Source of the DNA: UBA4416 sp963422675
Lineage (GTDB): Bacteria; Bacteroidota; Bacteroidia; B-17B0; Aurantibacillaceae
Direction of reading: 5' to 3'
Length of the DNA stretch: 64,000 nt
Assembly: GCA_963422675.2 (NCBI GenBank)
Contig: CAXVYS010000024.1
Span: 1 to 64,000, forward strand
Shown: piece after piece, positions 9,742 to 18,580 of the stretch
Layout: every line of letters starts with the position of its first letter
Position numbering within the stretch: the first letter of the stretch is position 1
Made by a program: the position numbers and the translations under genes
Notes under the pieces: generated by a model
Databases searched by the model: none
The model's input: the letters and a program-made list of their open reading frames with translations, nothing else
What the model was told of the DNA's origin: nothing

Positions 9742-9994
9742 AATATATTTTAAATTTGAGCTAACGAAAGTACGAAAAATACACGTCGGTAAGTGATAAT
9801 TTTTACTAAATAATTTATTGATTTCCAGGCACTTTAAATCTCAAAACGCCTATATTGGAAATAATACATCTAATCCTTCAAATATAACGCTTTAGCAGGC
9901 GTTACATATAACTACCTCCAGTTATCTTATAAAATGAACCAGTTACAAAAAAGAAATAGGAAACTAATTATAAATTTATACTTTAGTGAGAGAG

Positions 9995-12976
9995 ATGATA
10001 CAAGAAATATATAAAAAGCTGTTTCATGCGCTACTGTTTTTCTACACTGTGTTTTTTTGTACTGCAGGTTTTTCGCAACAGTACAATTTTAAAAATTACT
10101 CGGTAGAAAACGGCCTGCCTTATGTGCAGATTTTTACTATGTTTCAGGATAGTAAAGGCTATTTATGGAGTGGTGGTTATGGTGGGCTAAGTAAATTTAA
10201 CGGAAAAACATTCAAAAATTATTCTCCAAAAAACGGATTGGCCAATCACTACGTGAATGCCATTATTGAAGATCAGTTTCATTATATTACTGTAGGAACC
10301 ATTGACGGGTTAAGTGTTATTGATAAGGTAAATAAAACCATCAATAATTATTATGTTAAAGACGGCTTACCTTCCAATTATGTGACCAGCTTTTGCCTCG
10401 ATCCTCATATTGGCCTATGGACGGGCACTAACAAAGGTTTATGTATATGGGATGGAAAAAAAGTAATACAGGTTCCTTTTTTTAAAAATCACAATATTAC
10501 CTGCCTGGTATATTCACCCATACATGGGGTGTTGGTAGGAACCAATAAAGGATTGTACAAACAACAACAAAACAGTTTACTATTTGATCAAATTATTAGT
10601 TCTATCACTATTACCTGCCTGTCGGAATGCGCTAAGGGGCAAATATACGCAGGTACACATGAGGGCCTGCATTTAATAGACCTGGAAAAAAAGACCAAGG
10701 GCGTTTTTCATATCAGCAACGGATTAATTGATGAAGATATTACCAGTGTACTCTGCCAAAAAAACGGAACCATATGGATAGGCTCTAAAACAGGCCTGAT
10801 CAGCTTTAACGGGAAAGAGTTTGATTATTACAACATTGGCCTGGATAATAACTCCAATCACATCCGCTCTTTATTAACCGATTATGAGGATAATTTATGG
10901 ATAGGCACTCATAGCGGGCTCTACAAATACAGAGGCAAAGGCTTTACGGTTTATGACAGACAAAATGGATTGGGAGGAGCATTTATTTACCAGATCATTC
11001 GCGACAATAAACGCAATTTATGGGTAGGTACAGAAGCCAACGGGGTATACAAATTTTCGGAAGGTTTTTTCAAAAACTATTCTACAAAACAAGGGCTTCT
11101 GGGCAACAGGGTTCCCTCTATTATTGCCATGGATGATGGAAGTGTGTGGTTTGGAACAGATAAAGGCATTTCTATTTTAAAAAATGAAGCGTTTCAAAAT
11201 TTAACGTCAGGTATAAATTTTAAACTGGAGGCTCCTATTAACTGTTTTTATAAAGACAGTAAAAATACCATTTGGGTAGGCGGTAGAAATGGCCTGTGTT
11301 CCATGAAGAAAAAAGGAAACAGTTACGAAACTACTTACTATAAACTTCCGGTCATTCTTATTGAAAAAGACGGATATGATGTATGGTCAGTTATTGAAGA
11401 TGCGCAAGGGGCTATTTGGGCAGGAACTTACCAGGTGGGTCTTTTTAAAATGGAAGGAAATGAATTTAAACAACAAGCCATTTCATCACCTGAACCGGTA
11501 AACACAGTACTTGATCTCTGTAAAGACGACCAGGGGAATTTATATGCGGCTACATTAAATGGTGTATTAATGTTTAATTCACAAAAACACAGTTATAAAT
11601 TTATTTCGGAAAAAGACGGATTAAGCTCTGAACTGGTTTATGCCATTGGTATAACCAAAGATAACCATTATTTATGGGCAGGCACCAACCAGGGAATTAA
11701 CCAAATTGATATTAAAAAATTACATTACGATATTATAGATATTGTGTCGTACAGTAAAGCCGATGGATTTTCGGGGGTAGAATCGAATACTCATGGGATA
11801 TACGAAGATGCAGATAGTTCTATTTGGTTTGGAACGGTAAACGGATTAATTAAATATTCACCAAAAGAATTTTTCACAAACGATAATTTATCTAAAACAA
11901 ATATTACCAATATTAAGCTTTCTTTTAATGATACACTCTTGGCAAATAATTCGGTGTTGCCTTATTCTCTTAACAACATCAGCTTCGATTTTAACGGCAT
12001 TTGCCTTACAAATCCTGAAAAAGTTTTATACACTTATAAAATGGAAGGTTTTGATAAAACATGGAGCCCGTCCACTGAAATAAATTTTGCCAAATACGAT
12101 AACTTAACACCTGGAAAATATACGTTTAACGTAAAAAGTTGCAACAATGAAGGAATCTGGAACCTCGAGGCTACTCAGTTTTCTTTTGAAATAAATCCTC
12201 CTTTTTATAAAACATGGTGGTTTACACTGGGGAGCCTGATTGTAGTGAGTAGTGCCATTATTCTTATATTCAGATTCCGGTTAAACCAACTGAATAAAAA
12301 ACAAAAAGAAAAATTTGAACAGGATGTGGAAATATCGAAGGCAGAGCTAAAAGCCCTGAGAGCGCAAATGAATCCACACTTTGTATTTAACTCATTAAAC
12401 TCCATACAACATTATATTTTAAACAGTAAAAGTGAAGAGGCTGCAAAATACCTTAATAAATTTGCCAAGCTGATCCGTTTAATTTTGAATAATTCTGATA
12501 AACCTACAGTAACCATTAATGAAGATCTGGAAGCGCTTATCCTCTACTTGGAACTGGAAAAAATGAGGTTCGACAATAAATTTGAGTACACAATAAAAAT
12601 TGAGAAAGAGGTGGATGGCGATTATGATGAAATTCCTCCCATGCTTGTACAACCCTATATAGAAAATGCCATTTTACATGGCATTAATCCAAAAGAAGGA
12701 AACGGGCATATCACAATTGAAATAAGTTTAATTAACCAATTCATAAAAATTTCTATTATTGATGATGGGATTGGAAGAGACAGGGCAAAGGCCTTACAGA
12801 GCCTTCAACCACCACGCGCGCACAAGTCGCTTGGGATGAAAATAACGAAAGACAGGCTAAAGATATTAAACACCATTCATCAATCCAGTTTAAGTGTAAA
12901 CATTACCGATCTATACAGTCAGGAAAAAAAAGCTATAGGAACACGAGTCGATTTATTTATCCCCTACATAAAATAG
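9995..12976 (+). CDS. two-component propeller sensor histidine kinase (LytS-type)
   Basis: The protein begins with a signal peptide (ending TAGFSQQ). About 650 residues of Reg_prop repeats follow, with recurring blocks such as LWIGTHSGLYKY and VWFGTDKGIS that form periplasmic beta-propellers. Then come a Y_Y_Y domain (about 678-735), one membrane helix (about 740-760) and a His_kinase/HATPase unit. The phospho-acceptor lies in NPHFVFNSLNSIQHYIL (His about 795), and the N box is in YIENAILHG. It lacks a receiver domain; the LytTR regulator 103 nt downstream is the obvious partner. A GTG at 9986 also opens the frame, but ATG 9995 gives the cleaner signal peptide. The signal sensed is unknown. 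Confidence 0.9.
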   Translation: MIQEIYKKLFHALLFFYTVFFCTAGFSQQYNFKNYSVENGLPYVQIFTMFQDSKGYLWSGGYGGLSKFNGKTFKNYSPKNGLANHYVNAIIEDQFHYITVGTIDGLSVIDKVNKTINNYYVKDGLPSNYVTSFCLDPHIGLWTGTNKGLCIWDGKKVIQVPFFKNHNITCLVYSPIHGVLVGTNKGLYKQQQNSLLFDQIISSITITCLSECAKGQIYAGTHEGLHLIDLEKKTKGVFHISNGLIDEDITSVLCQKNGTIWIGSKTGLISFNGKEFDYYNIGLDNNSNHIRSLLTDYEDNLWIGTHSGLYKYRGKGFTVYDRQNGLGGAFIYQIIRDNKRNLWVGTEANGVYKFSEGFFKNYSTKQGLLGNRVPSIIAMDDGSVWFGTDKGISILKNEAFQNLTSGINFKLEAPINCFYKDSKNTIWVGGRNGLCSMKKKGNSYETTYYKLPVILIEKDGYDVWSVIEDAQGAIWAGTYQVGLFKMEGNEFKQQAISSPEPVNTVLDLCKDDQGNLYAATLNGVLMFNSQKHSYKFISEKDGLSSELVYAIGITKDNHYLWAGTNQGINQIDIKKLHYDIIDIVSYSKADGFSGVESNTHGIYEDADSSIWFGTVNGLIKYSPKEFFTNDNLSKTNITNIKLSFNDTLLANNSVLPYSLNNISFDFNGICLTNPEKVLYTYKMEGFDKTWSPSTEINFAKYDNLTPGKYTFNVKSCNNEGIWNLEATQFSFEINPPFYKTWWFTLGSLIVVSSAIILIFRFRLNQLNKKQKEKFEQDVEISKAELKALRAQMNPHFVFNSLNSIQHYILNSKSEEAAKYLNKFAKLIRLILNNSDKPTVTINEDLEALILYLELEKMRFDNKFEYTIKIEKEVDGDYDEIPPMLVQPYIENAILHGINPKEGNGHITIEISLINQFIKISIIDDGIGRDRAKALQSLQPPRAHKSLGMKITKDRLKILNTIHQSSLSVNITDLYSQEKKAIGTRVDLFIPYIK

Positions 12977-13078
12977 TTGTTGGTTTTACGTTTTAAGTTT
13001 TTTAATATTATAACCTTAAATACTAATGCTGCCAACCAAAACCAAACGCTTACCATTAATCACTAACACTAAAAACAC

Positions 13079-13828
13079 ATGAAAGCATTAATTATTGAAG
13101 ATGAACAAAAAAGCCGGGAAATGTTGGCTACTCTCATCAAAAAGAATTTTTCTGAAATTAACCTTGTAGGCGAAGGTAAAAACGTAGCAGAAGGTGTTGA
13201 ATTAATTAAAACTCTGCAACCTGACTTGTTGTTTTTAGATATTAGTATGCCTGACGGGACAGGATTTGATGTTTTGGAAAAAGTACAAGGGTTAAAATTT
13301 GATATTATTTTTACTACCGCTACTGATAAACATGCCTTAAAAGCTATAAAATACAGCGCCTGTGATTATTTATTAAAACCAATTGATGTTGATGAACTGA
13401 AAGTTGCCGTAGAAAAAGCGTTACAAAAAAAATCAACCAGTTTACCAAGTATGGAGAACCTACAGTTTTTAATACAAAATTTAAAACGGGCTGACGATAA
13501 CTATAGTAAAATCACTTTGCCTACAGGTAACGCTTATGAAATTGTAAACATAAAAGATATTATAAGATGTGAAGCCGATGGAAGCTACACCAATTTTTTT
13601 TTAGTGGGAGGAAAAAAGCTAATGGTATCAGCCAGTTTAAAGCATTACGAAGACTTATTGCCGGTTAATGATTTTATAAGAATACACCACCATCATTTAA
13701 TAAATATGAACCATGTGATTCGTTTCTTAAAAGTAGATGGCGGATATGCTATTATGAGTGATAACTCTCAGCTTGAAATCAGCCGACGTAAAAAAGATGC
13801 ATTTTTAGAGCGCTTGAATGCCGTATAG
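13079..13828 (+). CDS. LytTR-family response regulator
   Basis: A 249-residue regulator. The N-terminal receiver has the acidic pair E8/D9 and a phospho-acceptor Asp at about 54 (LFLDISMPDG). A conserved Thr in FTTATD and Lys in YLLKPIDV complete the site. The C-terminal LytTR DNA-binding domain spans about 140-245 (IIRCEADGSYTNFF; IRIHHHHLINMNHV). It is paired with the upstream propeller kinase and probably cotranscribed. Target genes are not visible; LytTR proteins bind direct repeats. Confidence 0.93.
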   Translation: MKALIIEDEQKSREMLATLIKKNFSEINLVGEGKNVAEGVELIKTLQPDLLFLDISMPDGTGFDVLEKVQGLKFDIIFTTATDKHALKAIKYSACDYLLKPIDVDELKVAVEKALQKKSTSLPSMENLQFLIQNLKRADDNYSKITLPTGNAYEIVNIKDIIRCEADGSYTNFFLVGGKKLMVSASLKHYEDLLPVNDFIRIHHHHLINMNHVIRFLKVDGGYAIMSDNSQLEISRRKKDAFLERLNAV

Positions 13829-13858
13829 TTTTCAAAACCGATCTATTATTAATACAAC

Positions 13859-13893
13859 AAAAAGGGTCTGCAAAATATTGCAGACCCTTTTTT
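13859..13893. terminator. bidirectional terminator between the LytTR regulator and the S8 protease
   Basis: A 12-bp stem (13861-13872/13879-13890) with a 6-nt AT loop is flanked by A and T runs. It lies between two convergent genes and serves both. Confidence 0.92.
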
Positions 13894-13910
13894 ACGTGTA
13901 ATCCATTCTA

Positions 13911-16900
13911 TTAGTCAAGAATAATCTTCACTAATTTAATACCATCATTCAACTGCACTTTAAGATAATAAACTCCTCTGCTGAATGAGCTCATATCAAT
14001 AGTAAGCGCCTTAGGATCTTTACTACTTTCGGTTCTCATAATTTGCCCTAATGTATTCATAACCGATACATCCAGTTTACCATTATTAGAAGTACTTGAA
14101 ATCGTAAATATGGCATTACTAGGGTTTGGATATACTAATAAATCGTTGGTGGATATAATGGTTTCAATACCTGTGCAGGCATTTACCGTTAATAAAACAG
14201 AATTGGTTCCGGTACAGTTTCCGTTAGTTCCTGTTACTGTATACACCGTTGTTGATGCGGGATTTGCAACTACCGCAAAACCGATAGTGCTGCTTAATCC
14301 TGTGGCAGGACTCCAGGTATAACTTGTAGCCCCTGTTGCCGTTAAGGTAGAAGAAGAACCTGAACAAATAACACTGGAACTGGATGAAGCTGAAACCGCA
14401 GGAGCTGAACCTAAATTAACGGTGAAAGAAACCGGCATACCTGTACAACTTCCATTGCTTCCTGTAACAGTATACACTATAGCAGATGAAGGTGATAAGG
14501 TACTCGTAGAGCCTGAACCGCTTGGCAACCATGTGTAAGTAGTAGCACCCGTAACATTAACCACCACAGATGTTCCACTGCAAATAGTTGTATTGGTAAC
14601 AGATGCAATAAGCGTAGGCGTGGATGCTACATTTACTGTTACATTTTTTGTAGAATTACAGATTCCATTGCTGCCTGTTACCGTATACACAGTCGTTCCT
14701 GTTGGAGAAACCACTATTGCCGCAGTTGTAAGAGTGCCTGGCATCCAGGTATAAGTAGTAGCACCGCCTGCTGTTAAGGTAGTGCTTTGTCCTGCACAGA
14801 TGGTAGCACTGGCCGGAGTAACCGCAACGGTTGGCGTTGTATTTATAGTAATAGTAAACGTTTTAGCTGTACCTGCACAACTTCCATTACTTCCCGTAAC
14901 CGTATACACCGTAGTAGATGAAGGTGTTAAGGTACTCGTAGAACCTGAACCTGTTGGTAACCAGGTATAAGTTGTAGCACCTGTGAGATTCACCACAACC
15001 GGTGTTCCGCTACATACTGTTGTATTGGTAAGAGAGACGGCAACCGTTGGTGTTGTATTTACATTTACTGCTACCGTTTTTGTAGAATTACAGATTCCGT
15101 TGCTACCTGTTACCGTATACACAGTCGTTCCTGTTGGAGAAACTGAGATAGATGCTGTTGTAAGAGTGCCTGGCATCCAGGTATAAGTAGTAGCTCCACC
15201 CGCAGTTAAGGTAGTACTTTGTCCTGCACACACACTAGCACTGGCCGGAGTAACTGCAATCGTTGGTGTTGTGTTTACAGTAATAGTAAATGTTTTAGCT
15301 GTACCTGCGCAACTTCCATTGCTTCCCGTAACCGTATACACCGTAGTAGATGAAGGTGTTAAGGTACTCGTAGAACCTGAACCTGTTGGTAACCAAGTGT
15401 AAGTAGTAGCACCTGTGAGATTCACTACAACCGGTGTTCCGCTACATACCGTTGTATTGGTAAGAGAGACGGCAACCGTTGGTGTTGTATTTACATTTAC
15501 TGCTACCGTTTTTGTAGAATTACAGATTCCGTTGCTACCTGTTACCGTATACACAGTCGTTCCTGTTGGAGAAACTGCTACAGATGCTGTTGTAAGAGTG
15601 CCCGGCATCCAGGTATAAGTAGTAGCTCCACTTGCTGTTAACGTCGTCGTTTGTCCTGCACAAACGGTTGCACTGGCCGGAGTAACTGCAACCGTTGGCG
15701 TTGTAGTTACATTAACCGTTACTGTTAATAAAGCACTTGTACAACCACCGGTAGTACCGGTTATAGAATAAACAGTAGTTGAAGCGGGTGTTAAAGTAGC
15801 AGTAGATCCTGAACCACTTGGTAACCATGTATAAGAACCCGCTCCTGTTAATGTTTCAACAACCGAATTGCCACTACATATAGTAGTATTGGTTACAGAA
15901 GCCACCACCGTAGGAGTAGCCATAATGGTAATGGATTTTGTTGCAGTAGTAGTTCCCGAACCGTTAGCTACTGTTAATGTAATTGTTTTTACTCCGGCAG
16001 TTGTATAGGTAACCGAAGCATTTTGCGTAGTTGTTGATGAAGGAGTTCCCCCTGGCATTGCCCAGGTCCATGTTGTTGGCGAACCCGTAGATGCATCGGT
16101 TAAAGTAATAGGCGTACCTGTGCAACCCGTACTGGCCGAACTAATAGCCGCAATAGGTGAAGCACCGGCAACTCCAGTAATATTAATATTATCCAGGTAA
16201 AGATCATCTCCGTAATGCCCTCTGTTAATGAATGAGATCATAACATTAGCTTGTCCTACATATGGTGTGAGATCGATCGAATCTTTTTTCCATTGCGAAC
16301 CAGCGGTTGGCGTAAACGCTGCTGCCGTATTAGATGAAACAGCTGTAGAAAAAGTAGGCCCACCTTTTAAATAAGCGGAAGTGATACTGGTACCACAATT
16401 TGTGGACACTCCTATTTGCAATGAATCATAATTAGGAGTTCCAAATGTGGCTGCATAAGCCCTGTAGAAGGTCATTTTTGCAGAGGTATATCCTGATAAA
16501 TTTACATAGGTTTTCAACTCATCGCGGAATCCTGCATTATTTGCATCATTGTAATTATCAAAATAAGTGCTTTGTGTACTGGCCTGACCGGCAGTTGTTT
16601 TAAGCGTCCATTTTAAACCATCAGCACCTGCATCTACAAGATACCAATTGGTTGGCGCAAAAGTAGCCGATTGAAATCCTTCTACCAATGGCAAAGCGGC
16701 CCCGGCTATCACATTTACATAAGCAGTTTGTATGCTTGAGTTTGTGCCGTAGGCATTAGTAGCAGTTAAGGTTACACTATATACGCCTGGTGTATTGTAA
16801 GTAACTGTTACATTAGTTTGAGTGGATGTGGAAGGTGTACCGCCCTGAAAATTCCAACTATACGAAACCGTTCCCGAACTTGTTGTAAGATTTGTAAAAG

Positions 16901-18392
16901 TTACCGTACTACCGGGGCAAATAGTTAAGGGCGTCCCTGCAAAAGAAACTGTTGGCGCTACACTCGCTGTACTTTGTGCACACTGCACGGCCGCCAGTGC
17001 ATTAATACGGCCCGACCCCAATTTACCTGCAAGCGCTGCCGTTGCGGAGTTAGCTGCTGCAATATTATCTGTAGTACCGGTAATACAATTTCTTACCTGC
17101 ACTTTGGTCATGCTTGGGTTTACCGACCAAATCAATCCTGCCAAACCTGCTACCAAAGGTGAAGCCATACTGGTACCCTGCATTCCATCATATTTTGCAT
17201 TGGTACCAAATAAGCTATTTGATAAACCATAGTAGGCATTCATCCCATAAGTATTACACCAGGTAGTACTAATCAAAGGAGTTACATAAGGGCTCGACCA
17301 TCCTGAAATGGCTTCATTCCCACCGGGAGCAGAAACGTCTACCCAGGTACCATATTCAGAAAAACTTGCTTTGGTATCATCACTATTTGTAGCTGCTACG
17401 GCAATACATTCGGTATAAGCCGCAGGATATAGAATTCCGTTGATGTTGGCCATGTCTTCTCCCCCATCTCCATTATTTCCCGCTGCTGCTACTAATACAC
17501 AACCCTGGTTATATGCCGCGGTAATTACATTTTGTGCAGTAGTAGAAGATCCGTAACCACCCCAACTCATGTTGATGACTTTTGCGGCACCGGTAGTAGA
17601 AGCCCATGTTACACCTTCATATCCTGCCGTAAGATTTCCAGTTGCATCCTGAGCAATTTTTACCGCTACAAGGCTTACACTAAATCCTATAGAAGCTGCG
17701 CCAATCCCATTATCAGATTGTGCACCTACTAAACCTGCCACATGTGTTCCATGTGACCATTCATAATCGGCAAGTGCAGAGGCACCCGTACCCGGAGGAG
17801 ATGCCACGTTATCAAGATCTGCAGCATCATACTGTGCTACAATTTTATTGGTAAGATCAGGATGTGCTGTATAAATAGCATTATCAACGATGGCTACTTT
17901 AATAGCCGCACTCCCCTTGGTTATATTCCAGGCAGCAGGAGCATTAATTTTGGTTAAAGGCCAGTTAAAATGCATTGTAGCCGAACCGCTGCCGCTTGTT
18001 TGTGAATAGATGGGATCGTTGGGCACATAGGATAATTTGTATACCGGCAATTTTTCGGCATACTCAATGATATTCATTTTTTTAAGATCTGCCACCAGAT
18101 GATCCACCTCAGTAATTTTACTGAAATAAACTTTGTAAGTGCGCAGCAACTTTTCATCTTTAGCCATGTAAAATGATTTGTCGATTCTCGTAATACCGTA
18201 TTTTGTTAGAATGCTTCCGAGAAATGAAAAGTCTTTAAGGTTTGTTCTCCCCTTGTCGTCCGTCTTTATAACAATTTTTGCCGAGGATTTAACCTGGAAA
18301 TAAATAATGCCGTCAACAAATTTTTTGTTAATCTTTTGCGAAAACCCTGTAAATACAAGGAAGATAAAAATAGCGGGTAGAAAATTTTTCAT
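13911..18392 (-). CDS. T9SS-exported subtilisin-like (S8) serine protease with PKD and Ig-like repeats
   Basis: A 1493-residue secreted protease. Signal peptide at 1-19 (MKNFLPAIFIFLVFTGFSQ), then a prodomain to about 150. The S8 catalytic triad is D170 (VAIVDNA), H214 (SHGTHVAG) and S408 (GTSMASP), with the oxyanion Asn at 306. A PKD domain, a jelly-roll/choice-of-anchor-like domain and a second PKD domain follow. Eight roughly 72-residue Ig-like repeats and a Por sorting domain (VYPNPSN to the end) close the protein. The open frame extends to 18551, but that stretch contains the upstream gene's terminator and no signal peptide, so ATG 18392 is the start. Probable role: extracellular or cell-surface proteolysis. 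Confidence 0.9.
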   Translation of the reverse strand: MKNFLPAIFIFLVFTGFSQKINKKFVDGIIYFQVKSSAKIVIKTDDKGRTNLKDFSFLGSILTKYGITRIDKSFYMAKDEKLLRTYKVYFSKITEVDHLVADLKKMNIIEYAEKLPVYKLSYVPNDPIYSQTSGSGSATMHFNWPLTKINAPAAWNITKGSAAIKVAIVDNAIYTAHPDLTNKIVAQYDAADLDNVASPPGTGASALADYEWSHGTHVAGLVGAQSDNGIGAASIGFSVSLVAVKIAQDATGNLTAGYEGVTWASTTGAAKVINMSWGGYGSSTTAQNVITAAYNQGCVLVAAAGNNGDGGEDMANINGILYPAAYTECIAVAATNSDDTKASFSEYGTWVDVSAPGGNEAISGWSSPYVTPLISTTWCNTYGMNAYYGLSNSLFGTNAKYDGMQGTSMASPLVAGLAGLIWSVNPSMTKVQVRNCITGTTDNIAAANSATAALAGKLGSGRINALAAVQCAQSTASVAPTVSFAGTPLTICPGSTVTFTNLTTSSGTVSYSWNFQGGTPSTSTQTNVTVTYNTPGVYSVTLTATNAYGTNSSIQTAYVNVIAGAALPLVEGFQSATFAPTNWYLVDAGADGLKWTLKTTAGQASTQSTYFDNYNDANNAGFRDELKTYVNLSGYTSAKMTFYRAYAATFGTPNYDSLQIGVSTNCGTSITSAYLKGGPTFSTAVSSNTAAAFTPTAGSQWKKDSIDLTPYVGQANVMISFINRGHYGDDLYLDNINITGVAGASPIAAISSASTGCTGTPITLTDASTGSPTTWTWAMPGGTPSSTTTQNASVTYTTAGVKTITLTVANGSGTTTATKSITIMATPTVVASVTNTTICSGNSVVETLTGAGSYTWLPSGSGSTATLTPASTTVYSITGTTGGCTSALLTVTVNVTTTPTVAVTPASATVCAGQTTTLTASGATTYTWMPGTLTTASVAVSPTGTTVYTVTGSNGICNSTKTVAVNVNTTPTVAVSLTNTTVCSGTPVVVNLTGATTYTWLPTGSGSTSTLTPSSTTVYTVTGSNGSCAGTAKTFTITVNTTPTIAVTPASASVCAGQSTTLTAGGATTYTWMPGTLTTASISVSPTGTTVYTVTGSNGICNSTKTVAVNVNTTPTVAVSLTNTTVCSGTPVVVNLTGATTYTWLPTGSGSTSTLTPSSTTVYTVTGSNGSCAGTAKTFTITINTTPTVAVTPASATICAGQSTTLTAGGATTYTWMPGTLTTAAIVVSPTGTTVYTVTGSNGICNSTKNVTVNVASTPTLIASVTNTTICSGTSVVVNVTGATTYTWLPSGSGSTSTLSPSSAIVYTVTGSNGSCTGMPVSFTVNLGSAPAVSASSSSSVICSGSSSTLTATGATSYTWSPATGLSSTIGFAVVANPASTTVYTVTGTNGNCTGTNSVLLTVNACTGIETIISTNDLLVYPNPSNAIFTISSTSNNGKLDVSVMNTLGQIMRTESSKDPKALTIDMSSFSRGVYYLKVQLNDGIKLVKIILD
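14398..15910 (-). repeat. tandem Ig-like coding repeats, 216-bp unit arranged as a 432-bp higher-order unit
   Basis: Two alternating Ig-like module types, A (...CAGQSTTLTAGGATTYTWM) and B (...CSGTPVVVNLTGATTYTWL), follow each other inside the S8 protease gene. The A-B pairs at about 14830-15261 and 15262-15693 are nearly identical at the DNA level with an exact 432-bp offset. More diverged copies flank them on both sides. The near identity implies recent duplication or gene conversion; copy number may vary between strains and may be mis-assembled from short reads. Confidence 0.85.
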
Positions 18393-18395
18393 ATC

Positions 18396-18420
18396 ATTCG
18401 AGGTTTGTTTTATAAATATA
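18396..18420 (-). promoter_or_regulatory. conserved 5' leader shared with the neighbouring metalloprotease
   Basis: The 15 bp at 18396-18410 (attcgaggtttgttt on +) are identical to 20795-20809 and lie at the same distance from each start codon. An A/T block taaatata follows in both. On the coding strand this block reads TATATTTA, one base off the TAnnTTTG -7 box. It is probably a shared promoter/RBS module for the two T9SS proteases. Confidence 0.5.
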
Positions 18421-18526
18421 ATAAACATACATCCTGAAATAATTTCTACAATAATAATCCAAAAAAAATTAACAGATTGAAGGCCGTTTGTTAATAAAAA
18501 GCGTGAGTACAGCCGGTTGTTAACAT

Positions 18527-18556
18527 AAAAAAGGCCTTGCATAAATTGCAAGGCCT
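18527..18556 (-). terminator. intrinsic terminator of the metalloprotease gene
   Basis: A 10-bp stem (18532-18541/18547-18556, AGGCCTTGCA/TGCAAGGCCT) with a U-run on the minus strand. It lies 25 nt past the metalloprotease stop and separates it from the S8 protease gene. Confidence 0.9.
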
Positions 18557-18580
18557 ATCTCCATTTACCTTTTATGTTAA

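Noticed and set aside
14400..15910. Regular direct repeats that could suggest a CRISPR array
   Set aside because: The period is 216/432 bp, in frame, and encodes Ig-like modules; there are no unique spacers and no cas genes.
18393..18551. N-terminal extension of the S8 protease open frame
   Set aside because: It runs through the metalloprotease terminator and puts the signal peptide 53 residues inside; ATG 18392 gives a standard signal peptide.
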